Source of the DNA: Apteryx mantelli | Lineage: Eukaryota > Chordata > Aves > Apterygiformes > Apterygidae | NCBI RefSeq assembly: GCF_036417845.1 | Contig: NC_089985.1 | Span: 32,012,583-32,076,582 of the forward strand | Length of the DNA stretch: 64,000 bases | Reading direction: 5' to 3' | Shown: positions 12,002 to 23,230 of the stretch, piece by piece | Numbering within the stretch: position 1 is the stretch's first letter | Layout: each line of letters begins with the position of its first letter | The notes under the pieces: generated by a model | What the model was told of the DNA's origin: nothing | Seen by the model: only the letters and a program-made list of their open reading frames with translations | Databases searched by the model: none | Made by a program: the position numbers and the translations under genes

Positions 12002-12204
12002 GAAAATTAGAGGAAAAAGGTATTTATTTGTTAAGCCATTTGTATTGAATTCCAGGGAAAAAAGTGTTTGTGCTTAGAAGTCATAAGATATCAATGTTCA
12101 AGATGCTTGTACCAGAAGCAAACAGCTTCTTGGCAAGTTTAGCAGGGAAGGATTGTAAATACTGATCACTTTCAAGGCAGGCATGAATCTGGCCTTACCT
12201 GTGG

Positions 12205-12210
12205 AATAAA
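12205..12210 (+). terminator. TMEM69: TMEM69 poly(A) signal candidate
   Basis: AATAAA lies 204 bases after the stop codon. Further AATAAA hexamers at 12,840-12,845 and 13,423-13,428 could give longer 3' ends. Confidence 0.6.
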
Positions 12211-15200
12211 GCATCATTTCTGATTGAGATAAGTTGTCACTGCCATATGAATTTAAAATGGAGATTCATCTGACAAGAGTATGAATTGCTTTATTGAATT
12301 ATTGAAGTATCCGAGTTAACTGTAGTATGTGATAGTGTTCTGTGTTGGGTAGAACACTCATGTAGCCATCACAATCATGTCGCTATCAGGTAGCCTTTAG
12401 AACAAGTTCTAAAGGAAGGTGAAAGCAAGGTGAAGCAACTCCTGCTCCCTGAGAAGACATGTCTGTCTCCAGTGTAGTTTATTATTTAGGGAAACGGAAG
12501 AGAAGTACATACAGGTTCAGTTGCTATTTTGTAGAAATGCGGAAAAAAAAAAGAAAAAAGACAAAACTCTGCCTCACTTCAGCTGAGAAGATGCTGAAAG
12601 TGCTATGCAATGAAGCACTAGTGAGGTACCAAAGCCCAGGCAAGGCAAAGTTTGTTTCCAGCAACAAGCCAAGGGCAAGGGTTGTTTGCAGGGACAAGCA
12701 AAGGTCAGCATTTACCTTAGGTAGTTCCTCCAGCAATTGTGTTGAAGTATAGAAAGCTAGAAGAGAAAACTTCAAATTTGTATCTTCTGTAAGGTGCCAC
12801 CAGAGACAAGGAGATTAGCTTCCTGCATAGCCTTGTTTAAATAAAAGTAATATCTGATCCAGCTGTTTCTAGATTTTGTTTAGACTTGGGGTTACCTAGC
12901 CAAGGAAGCTGCATGCAACATAGCCCTAAAGAACTATCACATTCCTAAATGAAAGTACTATCAAATGATGCTTGGTATGATATGACACAAGGACTCCACC
13001 TCTGGCACTAAGGGACCAGATAATGGGACTAGAAAGGAGTTTACACCCTCTCCCTCCTCAACACAGTAGTTGAATTTGAGCACCTGGGACAGATAGAAAC
13101 AGACTTCATGTCCTGCAAACCCACCACAGGGGGCCAACTGTTGAAAACACTGGAAAAAGTATAATCTCTTCCCATTTATGTTGTAGCTTCTTCGCCCACA
13201 TACTGTGAAAGGAAGAGCAAGTCACACACTTCTTCCTCAGCTGCCTCAAGAAACCTAAGAAGTTGTATGTGTGTATGTTTACTGTAGGCTTTTCATCTTA
13301 AGTATTGTTTAAGGACACTATGAGATGCAAGAAGAAAGCCAAAACATTACATCCAGACACATACTTAGCACCAATTTAGGAAATCCTCATGGTTCTCTCA
13401 AAGTACTATTCTCAATGTGCTCAATAAAGAACAAAGCACCTACTGTAGCTTAAACTTGGTATCTATTCATTCTACAAAGAACAGGAGGTTTTTTTTTAAA
13501 AAAAGCCTATCCTAAAGATGGAGCCATCTTCCTCTTATGTGAGGAAACACATACATACATAATCCTCAAACTTTCAAATTGACATGTTAACAGCATCCTA
13601 TCCCTGAAACAGTGATGTATTTCCATACTCTCTGAATACAAAGGAAGTAAAATTGAATTTGTGAATTAAGACAGTTCTTTTATTCTTTCTTACTCAGCCA
13701 TGGCAATTGTTTGAATGGGTCCAGAGAAGAGTACTTCCTTTGGCCCCAAAGTCAAAGGAAGAGGTGTTGAGTATCAAACAATTGTCATGTTTCAGTGAAA
13801 GTCAGTTTACTATGTAATCACAAAAACTGGAGAAGGTAGCTTCACATAACAACTGATTTCCTCCAGCTGCTCTAAACCAGGAAGTTTATGGGATGAGATT
13901 GGAAGTGAACTAGTAACTCCCAAACAAATAAAATGCAGTTAAAGTAATGTTTCTCAAACAGTTCAAGAGGGGTCATGAAGTGTGAAGAAGGAAGCTTAAG
14001 AAATATTACCTGTCATTTGGGCCCAGAGAGGGCTACACACACAGTTAGCAAGGCAGCCACACTTCCAAGAAGCCTGAGTGTTTTTATATTGAGAAAAGAA
14101 ATGCATAAATATTTCACTATGGAAGTGTGTAACCTGCAGTTTAAAAACAGTAAACATTTACATTTATAAACAATCTTTCCTAGTGTCCTACTGGGAAACA
14201 GGATTCCCGGTAAAACAACAGCTATTAGATAAGAGCAGCAGTGATACAGCTTACTACAATAGGAAAGCACCCTGTACAAGAGCATTTCACCATCAGTAGG
14301 AATATGCATTTCATTATGAAAAGCTGTTTAAAGCAACTAGCTTCAACTTTTTTGGGAGGGTTGGGGGGGAATAGGCATTAGTCCATAGGCATAAGAAGTC
14401 CTTTTTGAAGTAAAAGCACATACAAGATTACAGAGAGATCAGCAATATGAATGCTCCATCGTACAGCATGTTTTAGCACAGCAGTCTCCCAACCCTATGC
14501 TGGAATGCAAAACCTAGATTCTTAAGGTACTTACAACACTAACCTTGGAGGCTTTTATTCATACATTAATTTGTTAATATTACACAGGGGATGTTGACCT
14601 AAATGGTGTGAATGCTCCTTTGTCTACATAGTGCAGGCTTCCTGATTTGTGACATTCCAGTTGTGGTTTTCTGTTCTAGAATAACACTGTCCGTCAAAGT
14701 TTGAGCAGCCTTATTTCAGACTCTGAGTCCTACCTCACTCATCCACAGCTGTGCAGACAAGGCAATCATATTGTGCAAAAGGCAGCTTCAAGGACAATGT
14801 TAATTAGATGAATCTAGGAATAGTTACAAATTGCTAGAAATATTGTTCTACGAAGCATCCAAGCTAAACACAAAATCCTTTAGACAAAACACGCTAATAG
14901 CATCATTAATGCAGAATACAACTAATTTTATCACAAAAAGCTACATCCACTTGAACTTGGAAGAGGCAGGATACAAGATGAGGCAAACATGAACATGTGT
15001 ACCTTGTAGAACAGCTTCTGTTCCAATGCCCAGTCTCAGCATGTCACATAGAGTAAAACACATTCAAGTAAGGGAGGAATGTGGGCAAGAGGCTTTTGCT
15101 AAATTTTTGTATTAAGAACAGTCCTAAATGAAGCAGCTAATCTAATGAATAGCATTTCCATTTAAAATTCATCAGAGCTTAATGAACAGGAGCTCTACTG

Positions 15201-15789
15201 TCATCACTGATATCATTGAAAAGAAAAGCCTGCGCTAAATGGAATGACAATATGACAACTGTGAGAAAAACCTTTCAGAACATGAAATTCTCAGTCACTT
15301 ATCACTAAAGTTTAGTGGGGTAGCAGGAAAGTAGTTATCCAATTCATATTTAATGCCTATGCCCAGCAGCATCAAATATATCAGGGCCAGTACCAAGCCT
15401 TCTCCATCTTTCATCCTTTCTACATTGTTTTCTGCCAGAAAAGGACAACTAATACTAATCAAGTAGCCAATCTGCTCTTATTTACATTTCTATGTGCTGG
15501 AATCAGGTATCTTCAGGGCTAATTTGCCATTTGTTTCAGTGAGCTTAATCCAGTCATAAAAGGTATTCCTACTCTTCGCAGAGCACTTCCTGAAACAGAC
15601 TTTGCACAAGCCAATTTACTTTCAGGGCCAAGAGTTTTAATATTTCCTTTTGCTCAGGAAGAGCCCTCTAATCTACTCCTCCATGGCCTCTACTAAAGCT
15701 CCTGCTGATGGAAGAGGTTTCTGGTGAATGAAACCGGAAATCCAAGGAGGTAAAAACTCACTCTTTCCTCAGGGGATTTTCCTTCTTTT
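12211..15789. other. TMEM69-IPP convergent interval, mostly IPP 3' UTR or intergenic
   Basis: No coding exon is visible. The interval must hold the 3' UTR of IPP (minus strand) and any extended TMEM69 3' end. Minus-strand AATAAA hexamers lie at 14,559-14,554 and 13,684-13,679. A T/A palindromic stretch lies near 13,491-13,505. Nothing else stands out. Confidence 0.6.
14554..14559 (-). terminator. IPP: IPP poly(A) signal candidate
   Basis: On the minus strand this reads AATAAA, about 1.2 kb after the IPP stop codon. A second minus-strand AATAAA lies at 13,684-13,679. The choice between them cannot be made from sequence alone. Confidence 0.4.
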
Positions 15790-16014
15790 TTACAGCACAG
15801 CTACACCTCCTTCACAGCGGCTGGTGATCATGTTGGCAATTTCAGTCCAACTGTCCATATGAGGGTTATACACTTCAACAGAGTCAGAGGTTACTGGAGC
15901 AGCAAAATCATGACTGGGAGCACGACCTCCTGAGGCATAAAGAAATCCATTCACAGCCACAACACAGACACCAGCTCTTGGTATCTTCATTGATGCAACT
16001 TCAACCCACTTTTC
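15790..16014 (-). CDS. IPP: IPP coding exon 8 (terminal), last kelch blade
   Basis: The acceptor TTCTCATTAG ends at 16,015. The 74 codons run from EKWVEVASMKIPRAG to MITSRCEGGVAVL, then TAA. Confidence 0.96.
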   Translation of the reverse strand, partial: EKWVEVASMKIPRAGVCVVAVNGFLYASGGRAPSHDFAAPVTSDSVEVYNPHMDSWTEIANMITSRCEGGVAVL

Positions 16015-19000
16015 CTAATGAGAAGGTGGAAGAGTCAGCAAGCAGTTTTAGGGTAAGGCCCCAATTCTGATAAGAATAACTTTTTAAGCTTAAGTACTGA
16101 AACGTATACAAAGATTGCTAAGCAAGCACTTCACAGGCTCAAATACTGTTACACTAATACTGTACATGTATGGTATTGAGAGGATTATCAGGATTAGAAT
16201 GACAGCACAAACTCTTAAACACTTTCACAAGTAGTCCAAATCATACAAGTCTGACTAAAGAACAGATCACATACTATTTATACATACACCCATCCCTTCC
16301 TTCAGTCACTGCAAGACGCAGTCTACCTCCAAGACAGAGAATGGCACACAATTCGATGGGAAATAAGGAGAACTATGTTCAATTCCAAATGCAAAATAGA
16401 ATGGAACATTGGAACTGTTTAACACTACTGTTTCAAAGAGCAGCGTGCACAAGCAATAGTAGCCAGGACTAGTTTCACATCTTATTGAAAAATAAGAAGT
16501 GTTCAAAGTGATTTTTCTAGTTGTGCTTGAATATAACTACATTTTGATGCAGAAGACAGACCACCAGTTTTTGCAGCAAAGGGCAGCTCTTACTTTTTTC
16601 GGGTGTTTTTCTCTCTCTAGTCAGAGTATTGACCATTCTGTTGCAGAAGAGGAATCTATTTCCCATCCCCCCATCCTAACTCTGAGCATTTAGCAGACTA
16701 CAGTATATCTATGCATCATCAGTACTGGTTAGCTTTCAGTTACTCAAAAGAATGCATACAGTCTTTATAAATACATTACTCAGAATAAGATTAGAAAAAT
16801 TCTACAGACTGGTCAGGACACAGACAGACCCTAAGGTCACTGAAGCTTGGCTTTCGCTGATTAACAGCTAACAGTGAAGAGGAAATGGAATTTGTTTTAA
16901 ATTGCTTCTAGCAAACTGAGTTTTCCCAGCTGTGCAACATCCCAGTTTTTTTCCTTTTTAAAGAAGAGAAACAGGCTATCCCTATAGCATCGTACACAAC
17001 GTTGATGCAATCGACATTTCTAAAAGAAAGGGACTCTACCATACCTCTTCAAAGGAGTATCTTTCTACAGTGGCAAGTGCATCTTGAGATTCATTGCAGC
17101 CTCCCACAGCATAAATACAATCGTTGAGAACAGCTACACCAAGATACGCTCTTCGGGTTCCCATTGGAGGAAGCTCAGACCAACGTTTAGATATTGGATC
17201 ATAGACTTCAACAGAACGCAACTCTACTCCTTCATTGCTGATACCGCCAACAACATAAATCAAACCTGCAGAAATAGGGTTTTCCCTATGTTAGATTTCA
17301 TAATAGATAGGTCTGAAAGAAAGAAAATGTTTGTCACAATACCCATTTCAGCCTGGCATTATGATGGTTTAAGAGTCCCAAATAAAATCATCTGTTTGTC
17401 CAGAAATAACATACTTAAAATTTTCAAATAAGTAACTAAGAAGCTCAAACACTAGAAGCTCTCATGAAAGCCAGCATTAATTTAAACAAATGCAGGGTAA
17501 AGAATTCAGAAGCCTGCAACTGCTGGGCAGGCCTGAATCAAATACTTAAGAAACACATTTATACATCAAGTCTTTAGACAAGTTTGTCTTGAGATGACCT
17601 GCAGCAACTCTTCAGATACCCACAGACACACAGACAATGATACAAGATAAATAAAACCACTGCCAGGAATGACAGTCAACTGCTAATATGTTAGTTGGAT
17701 AACCATACCGATGATCATGTAGAAACTTCTTTTAAGGGGTAAAAGGAAGGAGACTGAAAGAGAACTTTATGGCCTTTGAGTTTTGTAGAAATAAAAATGG
17801 TACCAGAAGGACAAATAAGTGGGGCACAAGAGTGATACATCAGCTTGTGCAACTGACAGCACAGTACAAGACAAAGGTAAGAATTCACAACTAAAATTCA
17901 GAGTTTCAACATCCAACAAAACCCAATCACTCTTAGGCCTCTTTCTGGATCCGAGTTTACCAATACGCACCTTGCATTTCACAACACCCAAAGCAGTACC
18001 GGGGCACAGCCATGTTTCCCACCACATCCCAACTATTCTCTTCAGGATCAAATCTTTCAATTGTGTTGCCAATCTCTGCACCAATCCAGCCGCCTGTAAG
18101 CAACAGCAAACACAGGAAAAAATTTTGTGCACAAAGTTGTGTGTTAACTGAATTTTAGACATATTGAACACTGTTCCAGGACACATTAATTTTGAAACCA
18201 GGTGTGGTATAACAGCATGCAATCTGCAAAGGAAATAAATTATAACTGAGCAATAATCAATCCACAAAGATTTGTTATACTATTGTTCATTTGAACAACC
18301 GTTTTTCAAAACTTAGATTTGCAACACAAAGGTATAATATTTACAATCAATCAGTTTACAAGTTCCATTAACTGACACCCTTAAAATCAGCTTCGCATAG
18401 GGGAAACAAAACAGTTACCTAAAGCATAGATAGCACCGTAACACGTGCACACTCCCAGTCCACAACGGGGATGGTTCATGGAAGCCACAGCAGTCCACTG
18501 CTTTGTAACAGGATCATAACATTCGGTACAGTCAAAAATCATCGAGTCTTTTTCACCTGGATAATAAGAACAAAAATGAAGACAGGGGAATGACAAATGT
18601 TTTGCACTGCAAATATAAAACCATTCTTCAACTTCTTCCAGAACAAACAACATCTGAATACAAGATCTTTCTTTTAGCTAGCCAAACAGCCAAAGTAACA
18701 AAAGAATCACCACTGGAAACAGCTTTCAGCAATAGTTCCCTGAAACTTTACTGAAAACATCAGAGGAGTGAACAGCGTTACACACTTTACTCTGAAGCAC
18801 AACTGATAGGGTTTTCAAGACCACAGAAGGTGCTCTGCAGTGAGAAAAACAATATACATATGCATTCTTTAATGATGGGCAGGTAGAGCTACCTGTCACA
18901 TCCTTGTGAAAACATACAAAACAAATCTCTCCAAGCAGGCAGACCGCAAGTGGACTGTTCTGTACCACTGTCTTTCATGCTGTGGGTTTCTGCTAAACTA

Positions 19001-22000
19001 GCCAAGAGAAAGGAACTGCTATTTCTGTGGGCTTCGTGCACCACTAGTATACCAAACACCTCTTAGTACACTTGCACATATCCATATGCTTAACCTGTGA
19101 GTCACTATGCCATATGGGAAAAGCAGCTAAGAAATGGCCAAAGGAGCCCAAAACTCACATTCATAGAGCAGTGATGGTAAAGAATGGCAGAACCCAATTT
19201 CAACCGTTATTAAATCTAAAGGCTGCATTGTCTACTGTTGTGTTCCTCAGAACCACCTACAAGAAGAATAATTTTAAAGTCTCCACCATGATTTCTATAG
19301 TAGCCACGTGCCCTTCTCCCAGGAACAAACTCAGCTCAAATTAAAGCATATAACACTGATTCCCTATATAGTCAGTAAATCAGTAAAGGACACTGCACCA
19401 AAATTTTCCTGGCTACTGAACCACAGTTAACTCATTTGTGAGGAAAGGAACCTCTGTACCTATCAATTCTTGCCTTAAAGCTAACAGAATAATAACAAAA
19501 CAAACAACCAACCAACCATACTCTGCCACTATAGTTAAGAAGCAGGAATCTACCGTACCACCATAGGGTAAGTGTTCCTAAAACATGTGGAAACTATTCA
19601 ACATTCTGACATCAAGTCACAGTCCAGATGACAATGCCTCTGATACAGGTCAATTCTTCAGGGAATTTCTAGGGGCAGTCTTTTCTTTTTAGAAGTACAC
19701 AAATGCTTTACATAGCAGGACAGGGCTCTACTGTTAGCACTGTGAACCCTCCCAAGGAAAGCGTTCATTTCAGCTGTTACCTCCAATGGCATAGACCATT
19801 CCTCCCACAACAGCTACACCCAGCCCACTCCGGGCCTGGTGGAGAGAAGACACCGTGGTCCAGTAGTGGCTGAAGGTGTCAAACCGCTCCACGCAGCTGA
19901 GGGCTCTGCTGTCACTCCAGCGTCCTCCTTGCAGTCGGGTGTATCCACCTAGAAAGCAAGTAGAAAGGCCATAACAGAGTAAGAGCTTCGCATTCATCCT
20001 CTTGCTCCTATACCTGAACCATAGGAAAACCTACAATAACCGGCATTAGCCCCTTTTAGTAGGAATCAAACTTTTTCAAGTAGCACTGCTTCTCCAGCAG
20101 ACCTGGAAGAACAGTCATCTTGCAGGTTGCTCAACTGAACACCTCACTGCCACAGTACAAATGTTACTGACTACATATTACTGATTTTCTCAGTAAAACG
20201 CAGAGACCAACCAACAGCCTATGCTACCTAAAGGGGGTGTTACTGCCCACATGGTGAAACAGGAGTATTCCTCTCCAATGCAAAACTACAGCTTTGCTGA
20301 GAAGTTGCAAAAAAATTCAAGTTATCCCATTATGTGAACTGGAATTTTCTGGTCAGAGAAAATTTCAATATACGTCTTCGATAAATGCTCTGTGTCACAT
20401 ATTTGGCAACAAAGTTTAATGGGCGGAAAAAAAATCTGCCCAGGTTATTAAAGGCTAAAATATCCTAACTGTAAACCTAAGAGAAAAGATTTCCTTTCAA
20501 ATACCACAGTATCAACCTGAGCAGATCAGGCAGTTTTATAATCAAGGCAGAGTATTGCTTTCTGTGATACAGGGAGTCTAGTCCCTGTGTTCTGCTGCAA
20601 TTTTTCTGGTGGATCTTGGCAAGTCAATTTATCTCTGGTTCAGCTTCATTTGAAAGATGCAGGCATCAGCCTCCCATTCTCCACAGTGACTCTTTGAAAT
20701 AGAAACTATAACTTCTTACTGATCCCTCAATAAAACACTGAAGGAAAGAAAGGAAGCAATCAAGCCTTTGATCTTAATCACGTGATGCTTTTGCAATTGT
20801 TAACATACTTAAAGTCACTTTTTTTATTAATACATACATGCTTTTATACTATCTTCACTTGATGCATTTCCTGTCTGGAACAAATAACATAGTCAAATAA
20901 AACTAGTATAATCCAGAACTCAAAAGACCTGAGGATTGTTTATACATACTTTGCCTTTATAAAGGTATTGCTGCTTTTGCAAAGTTTTATTTTAAAAAAG
21001 GGAAAAATATAACCTTTAGAAGAACAAAGAGTGCAGCAAATCTGCATACACCATTCTAGTAGTGAAACACTGGCAAATCTCCTGCCGATTCGCAACTTCC
21101 TATCCAAGGCAAATAACTTCTGAAAGGCAAATCTAGGCTTTGAATACCATGTTATGATGATACAAAACGTGAATTCTCCCCTTTTCTGCAACACTAAGCA
21201 GAAAGCAACTAACACAGTAACTCTGCCCAATGAACCATTTTGATATTTTGGTATCTTCTAATCAAACAAAGAGAGCTCAGTATCTCTTTCGGTATTGTAA
21301 TATGAGATACTACTATATCGTTTGTTTTACAAAGTTCAAACGGCCACATTCTAACCTACTGCATAAAGGTACTTCCTGGCTTTCCTCCGGGGACGAGCTT
21401 TAGAAGCTTGCAGAAAACTGCTGACCTTGTTCTCTTTGGGAGATTTACAGACTTCACAGTATTCTTTCAACAGAGTTTGCAGGGCCACCCGAAGGCTGAA
21501 ATCTGGAACACCTTGAGATGTAGAAGATCAAAAAAGGCATAATGAAAAAAACAGAAACAACAATGACTAACTCATCTATGAAAAAGCTGCTAGCTTCTCC
21601 TAAAGCAGCAGACAAATTAAGCATATCTTTATAATTTTTTCAAAAACTTATTTTTAAAATATGCTTGTGCTCATTTGTTAAGAAATGCAACTTGTTTGAT
21701 GTAAAGTAATTCTTTCCACTCATTGTACTATTAATCTAAGAAAAGAAAAATAAGTCCCAGTAACCCTGAACAACACACAGTTCACACAAATATCTGACAT
21801 TCTTCCTTTCCTTCCTTCACTTACCTTCTATGTATTTTAAGAGTCTTTGTGCTGGTAACAGAGGGAATCGAACAGGCTCCAGTACTTCTACTACATGTTT
21901 CTTTCTTTTCGCCAGATCCTTCAGAATCCATTGCATTGCAGCTATAAAAACCTGGTACTCATCCTCTATGCTTAGGTCCTCACTTCGCAGGATCTTAATC

Positions 22001-22756
22001 AGCTGCTCCTTTGTCAGCGCCAGGAATTCCTCCCCACTCTGCACCTCCAGGAAGTGTGCATGGATGTAGCTCTCGGTGAACTCCAACAAGTCATGGCAGG
22101 CAATCTGCTCGGAGAACTGGAAGAGGCCGATGCAGTTCAAGGGGTCGATCTGTCCCTTCAGGAACTCGCAGCAGAGCTCCACGACCTCGGTGAGCTGCAG
22201 CATGTCCGCGGCGACTATCAGCTCCTGAACGTTGTGCTCCCCGATGCTCACCACTCCTGCGGGCACGCACACCACAACGGGGCCCCGGTGTCGGCTGCGG
22301 AGGACGCGGCACCCTCCGCCCGCGCACACGGCGCGGTGCTGCCGGGCGGGCGCAGCCGTTGCGCGACCGTTACCCGGGCACGGCAGTTGGGCGACCGCCA
22401 CCTCGGCGGCCCCCGCCGCCCCCTGCCAGCGCGCGCGCGCCGCCGCACGGGGCCCCGCCGTTACCTGTGTAGATGAAGTCGAGGAGCGTGTGGAAGGTGC
22501 CCGCCTCGACGCCCGCGATCCGCACCACGTCGCGGCCGGACTCCTTCATGCCCCCCGCGAAGAGCGCCGCGAAGTAGGGGCTGCTGGCCGCCAGCACCAG
22601 GCGGTGCACGGCGAACGCCTCCGGGCCCACCTCCAGCCGCACGTCGCAGAAGCTCTGCCCGCCCCGCAGCCGGTTGATCTGGGCCAGGAGGAGGCGGGCG
22701 TGCCGGTCCGAGGAGAAGGGGCTCCCGCCGCCCCGCGCCGCGGCGGCGCACGCCAT
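15790..22756 (-). CDS. IPP: IPP (KLHL27), BTB-BACK-kelch protein, 8 coding exons
   Basis: Eight exons with consensus splice sites join without a frame error into 584 aa, the length of human IPP as I recall it. The N-terminal BTB domain (about residues 30-140, with FCDVRLEV and HRLVLAASSPYF) is followed by BACK (about 140-290) and six kelch blades (about 293-584, with repeated GG doublets and conserved Tyr and Trp). Proteins of this class bring substrates to CUL3 ubiquitin ligases; IPP was named from a mouse transcript driven by an IAP retrotransposon and is reported to bind actin. The start is ATG 22,756-22,754 in the CpG-island exon, and the stop is TAA at 15,790. The first six splice junctions split a codon after base 1; the last is in phase 0. 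No damage is seen. The call is firm because the C-terminal kelch sequence, ending SRCEGGVAVL, matches IPP closely. Confidence 0.96.
17045..17265 (-). CDS. IPP: IPP coding exon 7, two kelch units
   Basis: The 221 bases encode LIYVVGGISNEGVELRSV through VERYSFEE. The acceptor is TTTCTGCAG. The donor GTATGG at 17,044 leaves phase 0, unlike all upstream junctions. Confidence 0.96.
17971..18093 (-). CDS. IPP: IPP coding exon 6, kelch blade
   Basis: The 123 bases encode GWIGAEIGNTIERFDPEE through RYCFGCCEMQ. It is a symmetrical phase 1-1 exon with donor GTGCGT at 17,970. A longer ORF in another frame over this exon (17,767-18,267) is spurious. Confidence 0.95.
18419..18556 (-). CDS. IPP: IPP coding exon 5, kelch blade
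   Basis: The 138 bases encode EKDSMIFDCTECYDPV through YGAIYALG. It is a symmetrical phase 1-1 exon with acceptor ATTATCCAG and donor GTAACT. Confidence 0.95.
19781..19948 (-). CDS. IPP: IPP coding exon 4, kelch blade
   Basis: The 168 bases run from GYTRLQGGRWSDSRALS to GGMVYAIG. It is bounded by phase-1 splice sites at Gly-Gly, so it carries one blade unit. The acceptor is TTTCTAG and the donor GTAACA. Confidence 0.95.
21356..21511 (-). CDS. IPP: IPP coding exon 3, BACK end and linker to kelch
   Basis: The 156 bases encode VPDFSLRVALQTLLKEYCE, a basic linker with RPRRKARK, and the opening YLYAVGG of the first kelch blade. The acceptor ends CTCAAG at 21,512; the donor is GTTAGA at 21,355, a weaker site. 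Confidence 0.93.
21825..22256 (-). CDS. IPP: IPP coding exon 2, BTB end and BACK
   Basis: The acceptor GTGCCCGCAG precedes GAGTGGTGAGC; the donor is GTAAGT at 21,824. The 432 bases encode GVVSIGEHNVQEL through LLKYIEG and are flanked by phase-1 junctions. Confidence 0.95.
22465..22756 (-). CDS. IPP: IPP coding exon 1, first part of BTB
   Basis: It contains 97 codons plus one base, ends FIYT-G and has a GTAACG donor at 22,464. It is very GC-rich, as expected for a CpG-island exon. The frame stays open upstream of the ATG (see findings), but the resemblance to other IPP proteins begins here. Confidence 0.92.
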
Positions 22757-22823
22757 ACTGCTCCCTCCTCCGGCGGCGGCGGCGGCGGCCCCCCTCCCCC
22801 ACACCGCCCTGAAGGATAGCGGT

Positions 22824-22835
22824 CGCGCATGCGCG
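22824..22835. promoter_or_regulatory. IPP: NRF1 binding site
   Basis: CGCGCATGCGCG fits the NRF1 consensus YGCGCAYGCGCR exactly. It lies 68 bases upstream of the IPP start codon and so is probably next to the transcription start. Confidence 0.75.
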
Positions 22836-22920
22836 CCTGGCGCCGGCGGCTCCGGCTTTGCCCTTACACGCCGCGAGCGGGCGGGGAAGGGGGGGGGGAG
22901 GCGGCTGCACCGCTCATGAG

Positions 22921-23130
22921 GCGCGTGCGCAGAGGGCGGCGGCGCGTGCGCAGAGGGCGGCGGCGCGTGCGCAGAGGGCGGCGGCGCGTGCGCAGAGGGC
23001 GGCGGCGCGTGCGCAGAGGGCGGCGGCGCGTGCGCAGAGGGCGGCGGCGCGTGCGCAGAGGGCGGCGGCGCGTGCGCAGAGGGCGGCGGCGCGTGCGCAG
23101 AGGGCGGCGGCGCGTGCGCAGAGGGCGGCG
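22921..23130. repeat. Ten tandem 21-bp units with NRF1-like cores
   Basis: Ten apparently identical copies of a 21-base unit beginning GCGCGTGCGCAGAGGG follow one another, then a five-base partial copy before the sequence diverges at 23,136. The lack of visible differences suggests recent expansion or homogenisation. Each unit, on the minus strand, reads TGCGCACGCGCC, one base short of the NRF1 consensus. Because 21 is a multiple of three, the array opens long repetitive ORFs in several frames on both strands; these are not genes. It lies 165-374 bases upstream of the IPP ATG. Confidence 0.95.
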
Positions 23131-23230
23131 GCGCGCCGTTGGCGGGAGGGCGCGCCCCGCCCGCTGAGGGCGGCCGGTGCCCGGCAATGGCGGACTTCGT
23201 CAGAGCTGGCTCGCGGAGCTGGCCTGTCTG

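Larger units (their letters stand above)
22250..23230. promoter_or_regulatory. IPP: IPP CpG-island promoter
   Basis: A dense CpG-rich stretch covers IPP exon 1 and about 470 bases upstream. No TATA box is seen. It holds a full NRF1 palindrome (22,824-22,835) and the 21-bp NRF1-like array (22,921-23,130). A YY1-like AATGGCGG lies near 23,186, so divergent transcription is possible. Confidence 0.85.

Noticed and set aside
17767-18267. 166-codon minus-strand ORF
   Set aside because: It covers IPP exon 6 in the wrong frame and runs into both introns. The kelch frame explains the sequence.
22921-23130. Regular array that might be read as CRISPR-like
   Set aside because: The units are directly abutting and identical, with no variable spacers, in a vertebrate CpG island. 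It is a minisatellite.
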